From: Sandarakinorhabdus sp.
GTDB taxonomy: Bacteria; Pseudomonadota; Alphaproteobacteria; Sphingomonadales; Sphingomonadaceae
Reading direction: 5' to 3'
DNA: 64,000 nt
Assembly: GCA_020692215.1 (NCBI GenBank)
Contig: JAIMKW010000004.1
Span: 62,001-126,000, forward strand
How positions within the stretch are numbered: the first letter of the stretch is position 1; every line of letters begins with the position of its first letter. The translations under genes were made by a program, and so were the position numbers. The notes under the pieces were generated by a model. The model was not told the origin of the DNA. It worked only from the letters and a program-made list of their open reading frames with translations, and searched no databases. Below, one piece after another: positions 48,866 to 58,422 of the stretch.

Positions 48866-51800
48866 TCACTCTGCAGCTTGCGGACCTGGTTCTGGCGTTG
48901 CGGGCTCCGGCAATTCCGTCTTTTGGCCTTCCTTGCCGCCGTTCAGCATGCCGGCCAGCTTGGGGCCGATCCAGCGCTCCAGATCGTCGGCCAGTGTGAA
49001 TCCGGCGGGAACGATCAGCAGGGTCAGCACGGTTGAAAGCAGCAGCCCTCCGATCACGGCAATCGCCATCGGGGCGCGGAAGCTGGAATCGCCGTGCAGG
49101 CCGATGGCGACAGGCAGCATGCCCGCCGTCATCGCGACGGTTGTCATCAAAATAGGCTGCGCCCGCTTGTGGCCGGCATCGATGATCGCGGTTTCCCGGT
49201 CGACGCCGTGCCGCATTTCCTCGATCGCGAAATCGACCAGAAGGATCGAGTTCTTGGCAACAATACCGAACAGCATGAGAAGCCCGATATAGACCGGCAT
49301 GGTCAGCGCATGGCCAGTCAGGATGAGCGCAATCACGGCACCCAACGGCGCAAGCAGCAGCGATCCCATGTTCACGAACGGCGGCATCACGCGCTTGTAC
49401 AGCAGCACCAGAACCGCAAACACCAGCAGGATGCCCGAGATTACGGCGACGATGAAGTTCGTGACCAGCTCGTCCATCACTTCAGCTTGTCCGAACTTCA
49501 CCTGGCGAACGCCGGTTGGCAGGTTCGCCATGGTCGGCAGCTTGGCCACCGCCTCCAGCGCCTGTCCGAACTCCACGCCGTTCAGATCGGCTTCCAGCGT
49601 GATACGGCGGGTCTGGTTGTAGCGGCGGATCTTGGTTGGCCCGGCGCCGAAGCTGATGTCGGCTACCACTTTCAGCGGCACGGAACCGCCGCCGGCTGTT
49701 GGCACCGGCAGATTTTCCAGCATGGAAAGATCGGCCCGGGATTCATCCGTCAGGCTCACGCGGATGGGCACCTGCCGGTCAGCCAGCGAGAATTTCGCAA
49801 GATTCTGTTCGATGTCGCCCAGCGTCGCGATCCGGATCGTCTGGCTCAGCGCCGAAACCGAAACGCCCAGTTGGGCGGCGATGTCGAACTTCGGGCGGAT
49901 AAGGATTTCCGGCCGCTCCATGTCACCGTTGATTCGGGCGTCGCGCAGCACCTTCAGGCCCTGCATCTCGCGCTCTACCTTGCTGGCCGTTTCCTCAAGA
50001 AGGACAGGGTTGTCGCTCGCCAGCATGATCGTCACTTCGCGGCCACCGAAGCCGGCACCCTGCGATTCGAAATAGATCCGTGCATCCGGCACAGCAGACA
50101 TCTGGGGCGCGACCCTCCGTTCGAATTCCTTGGTGCTGGCGTCGCGTTCCTTCGCCGGGATCAGCTCGATATACAGGCTGGCGCGGCGGATATCGCCATT
50201 GTCGCCCACAAACTCCATGATCTGCCGCACTTCGGGCTCGTTGCGAAGCAGCGCGGTTGCCTGATCGACGGCACGCTCCGTATCCGCAAGCTGGGAACCG
50301 GGCGGCATTTCGATCTTGATGGACGATGTTCCGGTGTCCTGATCGGGCTGGAAGGCCGTCGGCATCTGCATGAACAGGAAGATGGTCAGCACGAAGGCTG
50401 CACCGCCCACGATAACCGTTTTCCAGCGATGGTGGATCGTCCATCCCAGGAACGTCAGATAGCGCTTCATGGCGGCGCTTTCGCCGTGCGGGCGCTCGCC
50501 ATGGGCCTTCAGGAAATAGGCCGCCAGAAGCGGCGTGATCAATCGGGCCACCAGCAAGGACATGAACACCGCAGTCGAAACCGTAAGCCCGAACTGCTTG
50601 AAATACTGGCCAGAAATGCCCGGCATGAAGCTCACGGGCATGAACACCGCAATGATCGCAAAGGTGGTGGCGACAACGGCCAGGCCAATTTCGTCGGCGG
50701 CGTCCATGGCGGCCTGATAGGGGGATTTCCCCATCCGCATGTGCCGTACGATATTCTCGATCTCGACGATCGCATCATCGACCAGAATGCCGGCCACCAG
50801 CGACAGCGCAAGCAGGCTGATGGTGTTCAGCGTGAAGCCCATCAGATCCATGAACCAGAAGGTCGGGATGGCCGAAAGCGGAATGGCCAGCGCCGAAATG
50901 ATGGTCGCACGCCAATCCCGCAGGAACAGCAACACCACGAGGACGGCCAGGATCGCCCCTTCCACCATGGCGGTGATCGCGCTGGAATATTCGGCCTTTG
51001 TGTATTTCACCGTTGTGAACAGCTCCACGAACTCCACCTCGGGGAACTCTTCCTGCAGCTTCACCAGCTCTTCGTTCATCCGGTCGTAAACTGAAACGTC
51101 CGAGGCGCCCTTGGCCTTTGCAAGGGCAAAGCTCGTGACTTGCCGCCCGTTCAGCCGCGCGATGGAGCGTTGTTCAGAGGTGCCGTCCCTGACGGTTGCA
51201 ATGTCGGAAAGGCGCACGTCACGGCCATTGCCGATGGCAATCCGCATGTCGCCAAGGGCCAGCGCGCTGCGCGCACCGCCCAGCACCCGCACCGCCTGTT
51301 CGGCACCCGAAATTTCGGTCCGCCCGCCAGGCGCATCCAGGTTCATCTGCCGAAGCTGGCTGTTCACCTGCGCGGCCGTGATCCCGAACGACTGCATCCG
51401 CACCGGGTCGAGATCGACTCTGAGTTCACGGCTTACGCCGCCGCCGCGGCTCACCTGCGCCACGCCGGGGATGGAGACCATGCGCTTGGTGATCGTGTTG
51501 TCGACAAACCAGCTCAGCTCTTCCAGTGTCATGCCCGTCGATTTGACGGCCACATAGGCAATGGGGCCGCCTTCGATCTCGATCCGGCTCACCTGCGGCT
51601 CGAGGATTCCGTCGGGAAGGTCGGAGCGGACCTTGGTGACAGCGTCACGCACATCGTTGACGGCACGGTCCACAGGAGTGCCGAGGTGGAACTCGACGCT
51701 GGTGAACGAACCGCCTTCCTGCACGAAGCTGCTAATGGATTTCACATTGCCGAGCCCGGCAACCGCGCCTTCCACCTTCTGGGTGATCTGCGTTTCGATT

Positions 51801-51982
51801 TCGGTCGGCGCGCCGCCCGGCTGAGAGACATTGACCTGCACAATGGGCGCGGAAATGTCGGGCATGGCCGTGATCTTCATCTGGTAGAAGCTCACAGCTC
51901 CCACCAGTGTGAGCATCACGAACAGCATGATCGGCGGCAGCGGGTTCTGGATGGACCAGCTGGATATGTTGCGCAGGTCCAT
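48866..51982 (-). CDS. Efflux RND transporter, permease subunit
   Basis: 1038 residues, 12 membrane helices with two large periplasmic loops. TM4 carries the proton-relay Asp pair in AGILVDDAIVEIENIVRHM, and the C-terminal half repeats the fold. It would export hydrophobic drugs or metabolites with its adaptor (4 bp upstream) and an outer-membrane channel encoded elsewhere. No TolC-like gene lies in the window. Confidence 0.95.
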   Translation of the reverse strand: MDLRNISSWSIQNPLPPIMLFVMLTLVGAVSFYQMKITAMPDISAPIVQVNVSQPGGAPTEIETQITQKVEGAVAGLGNVKSISSFVQEGGSFTSVEFHLGTPVDRAVNDVRDAVTKVRSDLPDGILEPQVSRIEIEGGPIAYVAVKSTGMTLEELSWFVDNTITKRMVSIPGVAQVSRGGGVSRELRVDLDPVRMQSFGITAAQVNSQLRQMNLDAPGGRTEISGAEQAVRVLGGARSALALGDMRIAIGNGRDVRLSDIATVRDGTSEQRSIARLNGRQVTSFALAKAKGASDVSVYDRMNEELVKLQEEFPEVEFVELFTTVKYTKAEYSSAITAMVEGAILAVLVVLLFLRDWRATIISALAIPLSAIPTFWFMDLMGFTLNTISLLALSLVAGILVDDAIVEIENIVRHMRMGKSPYQAAMDAADEIGLAVVATTFAIIAVFMPVSFMPGISGQYFKQFGLTVSTAVFMSLLVARLITPLLAAYFLKAHGERPHGESAAMKRYLTFLGWTIHHRWKTVIVGGAAFVLTIFLFMQMPTAFQPDQDTGTSSIKIEMPPGSQLADTERAVDQATALLRNEPEVRQIMEFVGDNGDIRRASLYIELIPAKERDASTKEFERRVAPQMSAVPDARIYFESQGAGFGGREVTIMLASDNPVLLEETASKVEREMQGLKVLRDARINGDMERPEILIRPKFDIAAQLGVSVSALSQTIRIATLGDIEQNLAKFSLADRQVPIRVSLTDESRADLSMLENLPVPTAGGGSVPLKVVADISFGAGPTKIRRYNQTRRITLEADLNGVEFGQALEAVAKLPTMANLPTGVRQVKFGQAEVMDELVTNFIVAVISGILLVFAVLVLLYKRVMPPFVNMGSLLLAPLGAVIALILTGHALTMPVYIGLLMLFGIVAKNSILLVDFAIEEMRHGVDRETAIIDAGHKRAQPILMTTVAMTAGMLPVAIGLHGDSSFRAPMAIAVIGGLLLSTVLTLLIVPAGFTLADDLERWIGPKLAGMLNGGKEGQKTELPEPATPEPGPQAAE

Positions 51983-51986
51983 TCGC

Positions 51987-53246
51987 TCAGCCAGCCTTTG
52001 CCGGCGCAGCAGCGGCCGGGGCCGCCTGTGGCGCAGCGGGAGCCTCTGCAGGCGCAGCCTTCAGCGCAGGCTTCACCTTTTCACCAGGGCGCAGGAAGGC
52101 GCCGGCCGAAACCACCACCTTTTCAGTGCCGGAAAGCCCCGATGTGATGGCAACACCCTGCTGGCTGATCGTGCCGGTTGTCACCGGGCGCTTCTCGACG
52201 ACATCCTGGCTGTTGATGATGAACACATGGCTTTCGCCATTGTCCGACAGGATCGCCGATTGCGGCACCCGTGGGCGCAGCGCCTGAACCCCATCGATGA
52301 CGACATTGGCAAAGCCGCCGGCGCGCAGATCGGAAGCGGCCGGAAGCTGCACGCGCGCCATGCCAAGGCGTGTCTGCGGATCGATCACCGGCTCGAGAAG
52401 CCAGACCGTCCCAGCATAGGTGCTGGACGACCCGACCGGTGTGACCGTTGCGGTCTGCCCCACGGCCAGTTGCGGCATGTCCTGCTCGGCAACCTTGGCG
52501 CGAAGCTCCATCTGTCCGCCCGCTGCAATGCGGTACAGGGCGCCGGAACCCGGCGAGACGACCTGGCCGGGCTCGACCATGCGCTGGAGAACAAGGCCGG
52601 CCTCTGGCGCGCGGATTGCGAGACGGTTGATACGTTCCTGCATTTCGCGAACCTGCGCCTGAGCCACATTCACGCGGGCCCGGGCTGAATCACGGGTCGC
52701 CGTGCGCCGGTCGATATCGGCCTTCGAAATGAATCCGCGGGCAACCAGCGCCTGTGCGCGGTCCAGTTCGGATTGTGCGAGCCGTGCATCGGCATCAGCC
52801 TGAACGACAGAGGCCTGCAATTGCTGCAACTGCGCGCGCTGGACGGCCGAATCGATCTCGGCCAGCACCTGGCCGCGCCCCACAAATTGTCCGGCCTCTG
52901 CACGGATAGCCGAAATCATGCCACCTTCGCCTGCCACGCCCACAGGCATGTCGCGCCGTGCGGAAATGCTGCCCACGGCCGATACCCGGTCGGATACCAG
53001 GACGTTGCCCGGAACCATCACGGAAACAACCGGCGGGCCGGATGGCGCCGCCGACGGCTTAGGCGCATTCACTTTCATCAGCAGGAACCCGATGAACGCC
53101 GCCACGGCGATCATGATCGCGCCGAAAATCAGCCAGTTTCTGCGCTTCTGCCGGCGGCGCGCGTCGACTTCGGCTGCGGCATCGGCAGCATCACGTTCCA
53201 GTTGCGCCCGGATTTCGGGATCATGGGGGGATAGGTGCATGTTCAT
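51987..53246 (-). CDS. Efflux RND transporter periplasmic adaptor
   Basis: 419 residues. One N-terminal membrane anchor (about 36-57) then a membrane-fusion-protein layout: barrel-sandwich, coiled coil (QLQASVVQADADARLAQSEL) and beta-barrel domains. The C-terminus is Ala/Pro-rich. It bridges the permease to the outer-membrane channel. ATG 53246; the permease gene starts 4 bp after its stop, so the pair is one operon. Confidence 0.94.
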   Translation of the reverse strand: MNMHLSPHDPEIRAQLERDAADAAAEVDARRRQKRRNWLIFGAIMIAVAAFIGFLLMKVNAPKPSAAPSGPPVVSVMVPGNVLVSDRVSAVGSISARRDMPVGVAGEGGMISAIRAEAGQFVGRGQVLAEIDSAVQRAQLQQLQASVVQADADARLAQSELDRAQALVARGFISKADIDRRTATRDSARARVNVAQAQVREMQERINRLAIRAPEAGLVLQRMVEPGQVVSPGSGALYRIAAGGQMELRAKVAEQDMPQLAVGQTATVTPVGSSSTYAGTVWLLEPVIDPQTRLGMARVQLPAASDLRAGGFANVVIDGVQALRPRVPQSAILSDNGESHVFIINSQDVVEKRPVTTGTISQQGVAITSGLSGTEKVVVSAGAFLRPGEKVKPALKAAPAEAPAAPQAAPAAAAPAKAG

Positions 53247-53519
53247 GCCGTCTGCAAACCTTCAAAAACGGGTCGGCCTTGCGGCTGCCCCCGGACCTCC
53301 CCGACTGCTCCCCTCAAAGACAGGCAGGGCACCCGGAAGGCCAGCAGGGGAAATCCCGTGCAGCCTTCCGAACATTGGCGCACATACACATTCCATGCTG
53401 CAATTTAAAGACCTTGCATCCGAACCAATATGCAGGAAAGCTTGGGATGGTGCTGAAGTGCCGCAGGTGCATACCGCCAACAGGGCCGCACCGCGCACAG
53501 CAATATGGAGGGCAATGCT

Positions 53520-53780
53520 ATGGAATATGGAATTTTCGGCTGGATCATCGTCGGCCTGATCGCCGGTGCGCTGGCAAAGTGGATCATGCCCGGCAAGGAT
53601 CCGGGCGGCATCATTGTCACCATCCTCATCGGGATTGCAGGCGGCATTGTCGGTGGTTTCATCGCCAACTCGCTGCCGTTTCTGGGCACGGGCGGAACCA
53701 TCTGGAACCTTGTGCTGGCCACCGCCGGCGCTGTGCTGCTCCTCTGGGTCTACCGAAAGGTGAAAGGGCGCTCTGCCTGA
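53520..53780 (+). CDS. GlsB/YeaQ/YmgE-type small membrane protein
   Basis: 86 residues, three predicted membrane helices. The Transgly_assoc-type signature GLIAGALAKWIMPGKDPGG and GIAGGIVGGFIAN are visible. Such proteins are linked to stress resistance in related bacteria; exact function unknown. I chose ATG 53520 because GGAGGG lies at good spacing before it; an ATG at 53505 is less likely. Confidence 0.9.
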   Translation: MEYGIFGWIIVGLIAGALAKWIMPGKDPGGIIVTILIGIAGGIVGGFIANSLPFLGTGGTIWNLVLATAGAVLLLWVYRKVKGRSA

Positions 53781-53890
53781 TCGGCACCGCCATTTCGCTT
53801 CATCTGCGCGAAAGGCGATCCCCTGCATGAAGGCGCGTGAAGAGACGCTGGGTCGAACCGTGGCCGGGCGAAGCCGAGGAGAGTGATTCG

Positions 53891-54589
53891 ATGAAATCCA
53901 GGCATCTTGCCGCAGCCATTGCCGCTGCAATGGCCGCGACCGCTGTATCGGCCCAAAGCGCAGCACCCGCCACGCTTAACCTCGCCGCTGATGCCGAAGT
54001 GCAGGCAACGCCAGACATCGCCGAAATCGGTGCTGGCGTGATGACCGAGGCGGCCGAGGCACAGCAGGCTCTGAGCGCCAATGCCGAGCGCATGAGCAGG
54101 GTTGTCGCCGCCATCCGCAAGGCCGGTGTCGCCGATCGCGATATCCAGACAACCGGTCTCAGCCTGCAGCCGCAGTTCCGCTATGAACAGAATCGCGAGC
54201 CGATCCTCACGGGCTTCCGCGCTGCCAACCGCGTGCAGGTGACGCTGCGCGATACGAAGAACGCCGGCAAGATCATCGATGCGCTGGTGCGCGAAGGCGC
54301 CAACCAGATCGACGGCCCCAATTTCCGCATCAGCAATCCTGAGCCCCTGCTCGACAAGGCGCGGCAGGAAGCCGTGCGCAAGGCCCGCGCCCGCGCCGAG
54401 CTCTACGCAGCCGCTGCCGGCCTCAGGGTGAAGCGCATCACCAGCATCAGTGAAGGGCAGGACATGCGGCCTGCGCCGATGCCCGTGGCCCGGGGCACGA
54501 TGGCTATGGAAGCCAAGGCCGACAGCCCGATCGTGCCGGGTGAAGTCAGCATGACGGTCACGGTTCAGATGGGCTTCGAACTGGAATAG
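53891..54589 (+). CDS. SIMPL-domain (DUF541) exported protein
   Basis: 232 residues. Sec signal (about 1-20, ending AVSAQ) and a SIMPL/DUF541 fold: AEVQATPDIAEIGAGVMTEA at the start, GFRAANRVQVTLRD mid-protein and a LYAAAAGLRVKRITSISEG region. The family is periplasmic and often linked to stress; its binding partner is unknown. ATG 53891 is behind GAGGAGAGTGATTCG. Upstream codons are not used. Confidence 0.9.
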   Translation: MKSRHLAAAIAAAMAATAVSAQSAAPATLNLAADAEVQATPDIAEIGAGVMTEAAEAQQALSANAERMSRVVAAIRKAGVADRDIQTTGLSLQPQFRYEQNREPILTGFRAANRVQVTLRDTKNAGKIIDALVREGANQIDGPNFRISNPEPLLDKARQEAVRKARARAELYAAAAGLRVKRITSISEGQDMRPAPMPVARGTMAMEAKADSPIVPGEVSMTVTVQMGFELE

Positions 54590-54614
54590 CGCCCGGCCCG
54601 CATCCTGCCAGAGC

Positions 54615-55601
54615 TCAGCGCGCCCGGGCGTAGCATTCCAACAGGTCCAGCCCCAGTTGGCGACGGTCTTCCAGCGCCCAGCGGCCGTGCGTCTGTGCCA
54701 GGCTTTCGGGTGCAAAGCCCTCCAGCCCGATGCCGTTGCCAATCAGGATCGGCGCGCGCAACAGCACCAGCCGGTCCACACGGTCCGCCGCCAGCAGTGC
54801 CGCAGCAAGCTGGCCTCCGCCTTCGCACAGGATCCGGTTGATCCCGCGCTCGGTTGCGAACCGGTCCAGTGCAGACAGGCTTTCGAGGCGATGAAAACCT
54901 TCGGGCACGGCCCGAGATGTCAGCACCGCGCGCAATGGCTGCGGCGCACTGCTGCCGGGCAGGCGCACCGTCAGTTGCGGTGTGTCGGCGCGCAAGGTTC
55001 CGCCGCCCACAACCACCAGGTCTGCCCCGGCCCGCAGAGCGTGGGCATAGGCGCGCGCCGGATCGCCGGTGATCCACTGGCTTTTGCCATCCGCCCGCGC
55101 CAGCCTGCCATCCAGCGATAGGGCCAGCTTCAGTGTCAGCTCGGGGCAGCATCGGGCAATCCGGCCGGAAAACCCAGCCAGCTCGCGTTCCGCTTCCGTG
55201 CGCAGGGCATTCTCGGTCACCAGCACACCGGCGGCTTTAAGCCGGGCAATTCCGGCACCAGCGGTCCGCGGATCAGGATCCGGCATCGCAACCACCGCCC
55301 GGCCAATGCCGGCTGCTATCAGGCTGTCGGCGCATGGAGGCCCGCGGCGGCTTTCATGCGCGCAAGGCTCCAGCGTTACAAAGGCGGTGGCGCCGCGCGC
55401 GGCCTCTCCGGCTTCGGCCAGCGCCATCGCTTCGGCATGCGGGCGGCCGCCATCCTGCGTCCACCCCCGCCCTTGGATCCGGCTGTCCTTCACGATCAGG
55501 CAGCCGACATTTGGGTTGCTGCCAGTCCGCCCGGCCCCGCGCCGCGCCAGCGCCAGAGCGGCTGACATCATGCGGGCATCATCTGCCGTCGGCGCCGTCA
55601 C
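54615..55601 (-). CDS. ribD: Riboflavin biosynthesis deaminase/reductase
   Basis: 328 residues. N-terminal deaminase (HAEAMALAEAG and the zinc motif EPCAHESRRGPPCADSL) plus a C-terminal reductase (ALSLDGRLARADGKSQWITG, LCEGGGQLAAALL). Catalyses two consecutive steps of riboflavin synthesis. GTG 55601 is chosen, 1 bp after the upstream gene's stop; an ATG at 55571 would give a shorter N-terminus. Confidence 0.93.
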   Translation of the reverse strand: MTAPTADDARMMSAALALARRGAGRTGSNPNVGCLIVKDSRIQGRGWTQDGGRPHAEAMALAEAGEAARGATAFVTLEPCAHESRRGPPCADSLIAAGIGRAVVAMPDPDPRTAGAGIARLKAAGVLVTENALRTEAERELAGFSGRIARCCPELTLKLALSLDGRLARADGKSQWITGDPARAYAHALRAGADLVVVGGGTLRADTPQLTVRLPGSSAPQPLRAVLTSRAVPEGFHRLESLSALDRFATERGINRILCEGGGQLAAALLAADRVDRLVLLRAPILIGNGIGLEGFAPESLAQTHGRWALEDRRQLGLDLLECYARAR

Positions 55602-55602
55602 C

Positions 55603-56067
55603 TCAGCTCGTTGCCTTGCGCGCAGCGGCGCGCTCTGCCTCCAGCGCCTTCTGGCGCGCCTCGGCTGCCGCCAGTGCCGCCCGGTTTGCGGCCACCTGGG
55701 CGCGCAGGGCGTCCATGCGTTCCTCGCGATCGGCGATAGCGTCTTCGGCGGTCCGGTCGCCGCTCCAGCTTTCGACATAGACCACGAAATCGGGCCGTTC
55801 GAGGCCGGTGTTCGTTCCCGCCGCGAAACCGAAGATGATGAAGGCCACCATGCCGACAGCGCCGAGAGCAAACCATTTTCTGTGCGGTGGCTGCGTTGTC
55901 ATGCGCTTCCACCAGCTCTGCTGCGGTTCATGCCAACTGAAGCCGGTCGCTTCATCCAGCTCCCGCTTGATCAGAATCGCGCGGCGGCGGGCGTGTTCGT
56001 CAGGGCTTCGCTCAAGATCTGCGAAGGGCTTGGGAAGCGGAACCGCCTTGGGTTTCCGGATCGGCAT
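55603..56067 (-). CDS. Single-pass membrane protein of unknown function
   Basis: 154 residues. A charged N-terminal cytosolic part, one membrane helix (about 64-84, FALGAVGMVAFIIFGFAAG) and a C-terminal Ala/Glu/Arg-rich coiled coil (from about 115 to the end). I do not recognise a named family. It lies between dnaN and ribD on the same strand, 19 bp after dnaN and 1 bp before ribD, so it is probably coexpressed with them. Confidence 0.75.
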   Translation of the reverse strand: MPIRKPKAVPLPKPFADLERSPDEHARRRAILIKRELDEATGFSWHEPQQSWWKRMTTQPPHRKWFALGAVGMVAFIIFGFAAGTNTGLERPDFVVYVESWSGDRTAEDAIADREERMDALRAQVAANRAALAAAEARQKALEAERAAARKATS

Positions 56068-56086
56068 CGAATGACTTTCGGTTGGG

Positions 56087-57193
56087 TCAGACCCGCATCG
56101 GCATCAGCACATAAAGCGCAGCCGATGCGTCGTTCTCGCGGATCAGGGTGGGGGCAGAGGCATCCGCCATATGCACCTCTACCAGGTCGCCTTCAACCTG
56201 CCCCAGAATATCCAGCAGATAGCGGCTGTTGAAGCCGACATCGAAGCCTTCGGCCGCATATTCGGCGGGCACATCCTCGCTCGCGGTGCCATTTTCCGGG
56301 CTGGTGACCGACAGGGTCACCCGGTCCCGGTCAAGGCTCAGCTTCACAGCGCGGGTCTTTTCCGAAGCAATTGCCGTCACCCGGTCCACGCCCTCTGCCA
56401 GCGTTGCCGGGTCGATCTTCAGCAGCTTGTCGTTCCCCGATGGGATGACGCGGCTGTAATCAGGGAAGGTGCCGTCGATCAGCTTGGATGTCAGGATTGC
56501 AGCCCCGATCCGGAACCGGATCTTGGCAGCGCTGAGCGCGATTTCCACATCGCCGTCCCGCTCGTCCAGCAGCTTCCTGATCTCGGCCACGCATTTGCGC
56601 GGCAGGATGATGTCGGGCATCCCCTCGGCCCCTTCGGGCAGCGGGATTTCGACGCGTGCCAGCCTGTGCCCGTCCGTCGCCACGGCACGCAGCGTGCCGG
56701 CGCCCGCGGGTGCATGAAAGAAGATTCCGTTCAGATAATAACGGGTCTCTTCGGTGGAAATCGCAAAGCGGGTCTTGTCGATCAGTGTCACCAGCGTTTC
56801 GGCAGGCAAGGCGAACCGCACCGGCAGGTCACTTTCGCCGATAACCGGGAAATCCTCGCGCGGCAGGGTCTGCAGCTGGAATCGTGCACGCCCGGCCGTT
56901 ACCGCCATTTTCTGGCCCGTGGCATCCAGCGTCACCTGCGCGCCATCGGGAATTTTGCGCACGATATCGAACAGGGTGTGCGCGCTCACGGTGGTCGCGC
57001 CGGCCATCTCGACGGTTGCCGGTGCCTCTTCCACGATCTGCAGATCGAGGTCGGTTGCCATCAGTTTCAGCACATCGCCTTCGGCAGACAGCAGCACGTT
57101 GGAGAGGATCGGAATGGTGTTCCGCCGCTCGACAACCGACTGTACGTGCCCCAGCGCCTTCAGGAGGGTCGCGCGCTCGACGACTAGCTTCAT
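56087..57193 (-). CDS. dnaN: DNA polymerase III beta clamp
   Basis: 368 residues. Sliding-clamp fold of three repeated domains: KLVVERATLLKALGHVQSVV, TIPILSNVLL, FPDYSRVIP and the C-terminal YVLMPMRV end. It encircles DNA and tethers polymerase and repair proteins. In many bacteria dnaN lies by dnaA and the origin; here it lies between nrdR and ribD and no dnaA is seen. ATG 57193. Confidence 0.97.
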   Translation of the reverse strand: MKLVVERATLLKALGHVQSVVERRNTIPILSNVLLSAEGDVLKLMATDLDLQIVEEAPATVEMAGATTVSAHTLFDIVRKIPDGAQVTLDATGQKMAVTAGRARFQLQTLPREDFPVIGESDLPVRFALPAETLVTLIDKTRFAISTEETRYYLNGIFFHAPAGAGTLRAVATDGHRLARVEIPLPEGAEGMPDIILPRKCVAEIRKLLDERDGDVEIALSAAKIRFRIGAAILTSKLIDGTFPDYSRVIPSGNDKLLKIDPATLAEGVDRVTAIASEKTRAVKLSLDRDRVTLSVTSPENGTASEDVPAEYAAEGFDVGFNSRYLLDILGQVEGDLVEVHMADASAPTLIRENDASAALYVLMPMRV

Positions 57194-57301
57194 GCAAGGG
57201 TTCCTTGGCCCAGGTGGGATGAACGCTTCTCTATACAGGAGTGCGAGGAGTGGGGAAGCCCGCTGTTTGCGGCAGCGCGGCATGGCCCCTTCAACGCCGC
57301 G

Positions 57302-57769
57302 TCACTCACTCTTCAGCACAGCCTTGCTCAAGCCACCTACAAACGTCTCGAAATCCCGCGCTTCTCGGAAATCCTTGTAGACACTGGCAAATCGCACATA
57401 GGCGACTGGATCCAGCCGTTCCAGGCCCTGCATCACCAGCGCCCCGATCTGCCCGGCCTCGATCTCGGTTTCGCCCATCGCTTCCAGCTGCCGCTGCACG
57501 GCGGAAACAAAGCGTTCGATCCGGTCGGCGTCGATATCGCGCTTGCGGCACGCGATCATCACCGAATGCACCAGCTTCTCACGGTCGAACGGCTCTTTCT
57601 TGCCGTTCTTCTTCACCACCACCAGCTCGCGCAGCTGCACGCGCTCGAAGGTGGTGAAACGCGCGCCGCAGGCCGGACACTGCCGCCGACGGCGAATGGC
57701 ACTGCCATCCTCGGTAGGGCGGCTGTCCTTCACCTGGCTGTCTTCGTTGTGGCAGAAGGGACAGCGCAT
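57302..57769 (-). CDS. nrdR: Transcriptional repressor NrdR
   Basis: 155 residues. N-terminal zinc ribbon ([18 protein letters not shown], then [13 protein letters not shown]) and an ATP-cone domain ([17 protein letters not shown]). NrdR binds dATP/ATP and represses ribonucleotide reductase genes. ATG 57769 overlaps the stop of the upstream repeat protein (TGATG). It is followed after 108 bp by dnaN. Confidence 0.97.
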   Translation of the reverse strand: MRCPFCHNEDSQVKDSRPTEDGSAIRRRRQCPACGARFTTFERVQLRELVVVKKNGKKEPFDREKLVHSVMIACRKRDIDADRIERFVSAVQRQLEAMGETEIEAGQIGALVMQGLERLDPVAYVRFASVYKDFREARDFETFVGGLSKAVLKSE

Positions 57770-58407
57770 CAGTTCTTCTTGGACTTTTTGGCCAGTGTCG
57801 CGAGATAGCCCAGCCCGCCACCAAGTGCAGCGCCGATGAGCGGGTTGAGGATGAGCATTCCAAGTGCCGCCCCTGCCGCTGCGCCCACGCCAACGTTGCG
57901 TCCGAGCGGGGTGTTCCATGCTTTCTGCGCGGTCTGTCCGGCCTCGCTGGCAAGCGCCTTGTCGGCCAGATCAGACGCCGTGTCGGCAACCTTGCGGCCA
58001 GTCTCGGTTTCCAGTGCCTTCTTTTGCAGGTCGGCGGCTGCTGCTGTCACCTTCTTGCCGGTGTCGCTGTCCAGCGCCTTGCCGACCAGTTCCTCGGCTT
58101 TGTCGAAAACCTGCTCGGCCGTATCGACCACCTTGCGCCCGGTTTCCGATTCGGTGATCGGACGCCCGGCTTCCAGTGCGTCTTCGGCCAGCCTTTCCAC
58201 CTTGTCGGCAGCGGGCTTGGCTTCTGTTTCTGGCGCCGCGCTTGCGGCAGCGGGTTTTGCTGCTGCCTTTGGCTTTGCACTCGCAGCCTTGGGCTTTGCT
58301 GCTGCTTTCGGCTTCGCAGCGGTCGGCTTGGCGGCCACTTTTGGCTTTGCTGCCGTTTTTGCCTTCGGCTTCTCGACGGGATCGGTGGGTTCGTCGGTCA
58401 CAGGCAT
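57769..58407 (-). CDS. Lys/Pro/Ala-rich repeat protein with C-terminal glycine-rich membrane-like tail
   Basis: 212 residues. Residues about 12-66 are a [12 protein letters not shown] histone-tail-like linker. Residues 84-151 contain tandem repeats of about 20 residues, each with a consensus like L-D/E-S/T-D/E-T-G-R/K-K-V ... A-D-L-x2-K-A (112-131 and 132-151 are clearest). The C-terminus (about 170-206) is a Gly/Ala-rich hydrophobic stretch ending in lysines. It has no signal peptide. I do not recognise a family; a DNA- or membrane-associated role is only a guess. It sits between glyA and nrdR and overlaps nrdR by one base. Confidence 0.75.
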   Translation of the reverse strand: MPVTDEPTDPVEKPKAKTAAKPKVAAKPTAAKPKAAAKPKAASAKPKAAAKPAAASAAPETEAKPAADKVERLAEDALEAGRPITESETGRKVVDTAEQVFDKAEELVGKALDSDTGKKVTAAAADLQKKALETETGRKVADTASDLADKALASEAGQTAQKAWNTPLGRNVGVGAAAGAALGMLILNPLIGAALGGGLGYLATLAKKSKKN

Positions 58408-58422
58408 TGTCCTTTCATACGG

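Noticed and set aside
49094..51094. Long + strand open frame (666 codons)
   Set aside because: It is antisense to the RND permease, with His/Arg/Gln-rich, unfoldable-looking sequence and no family match.
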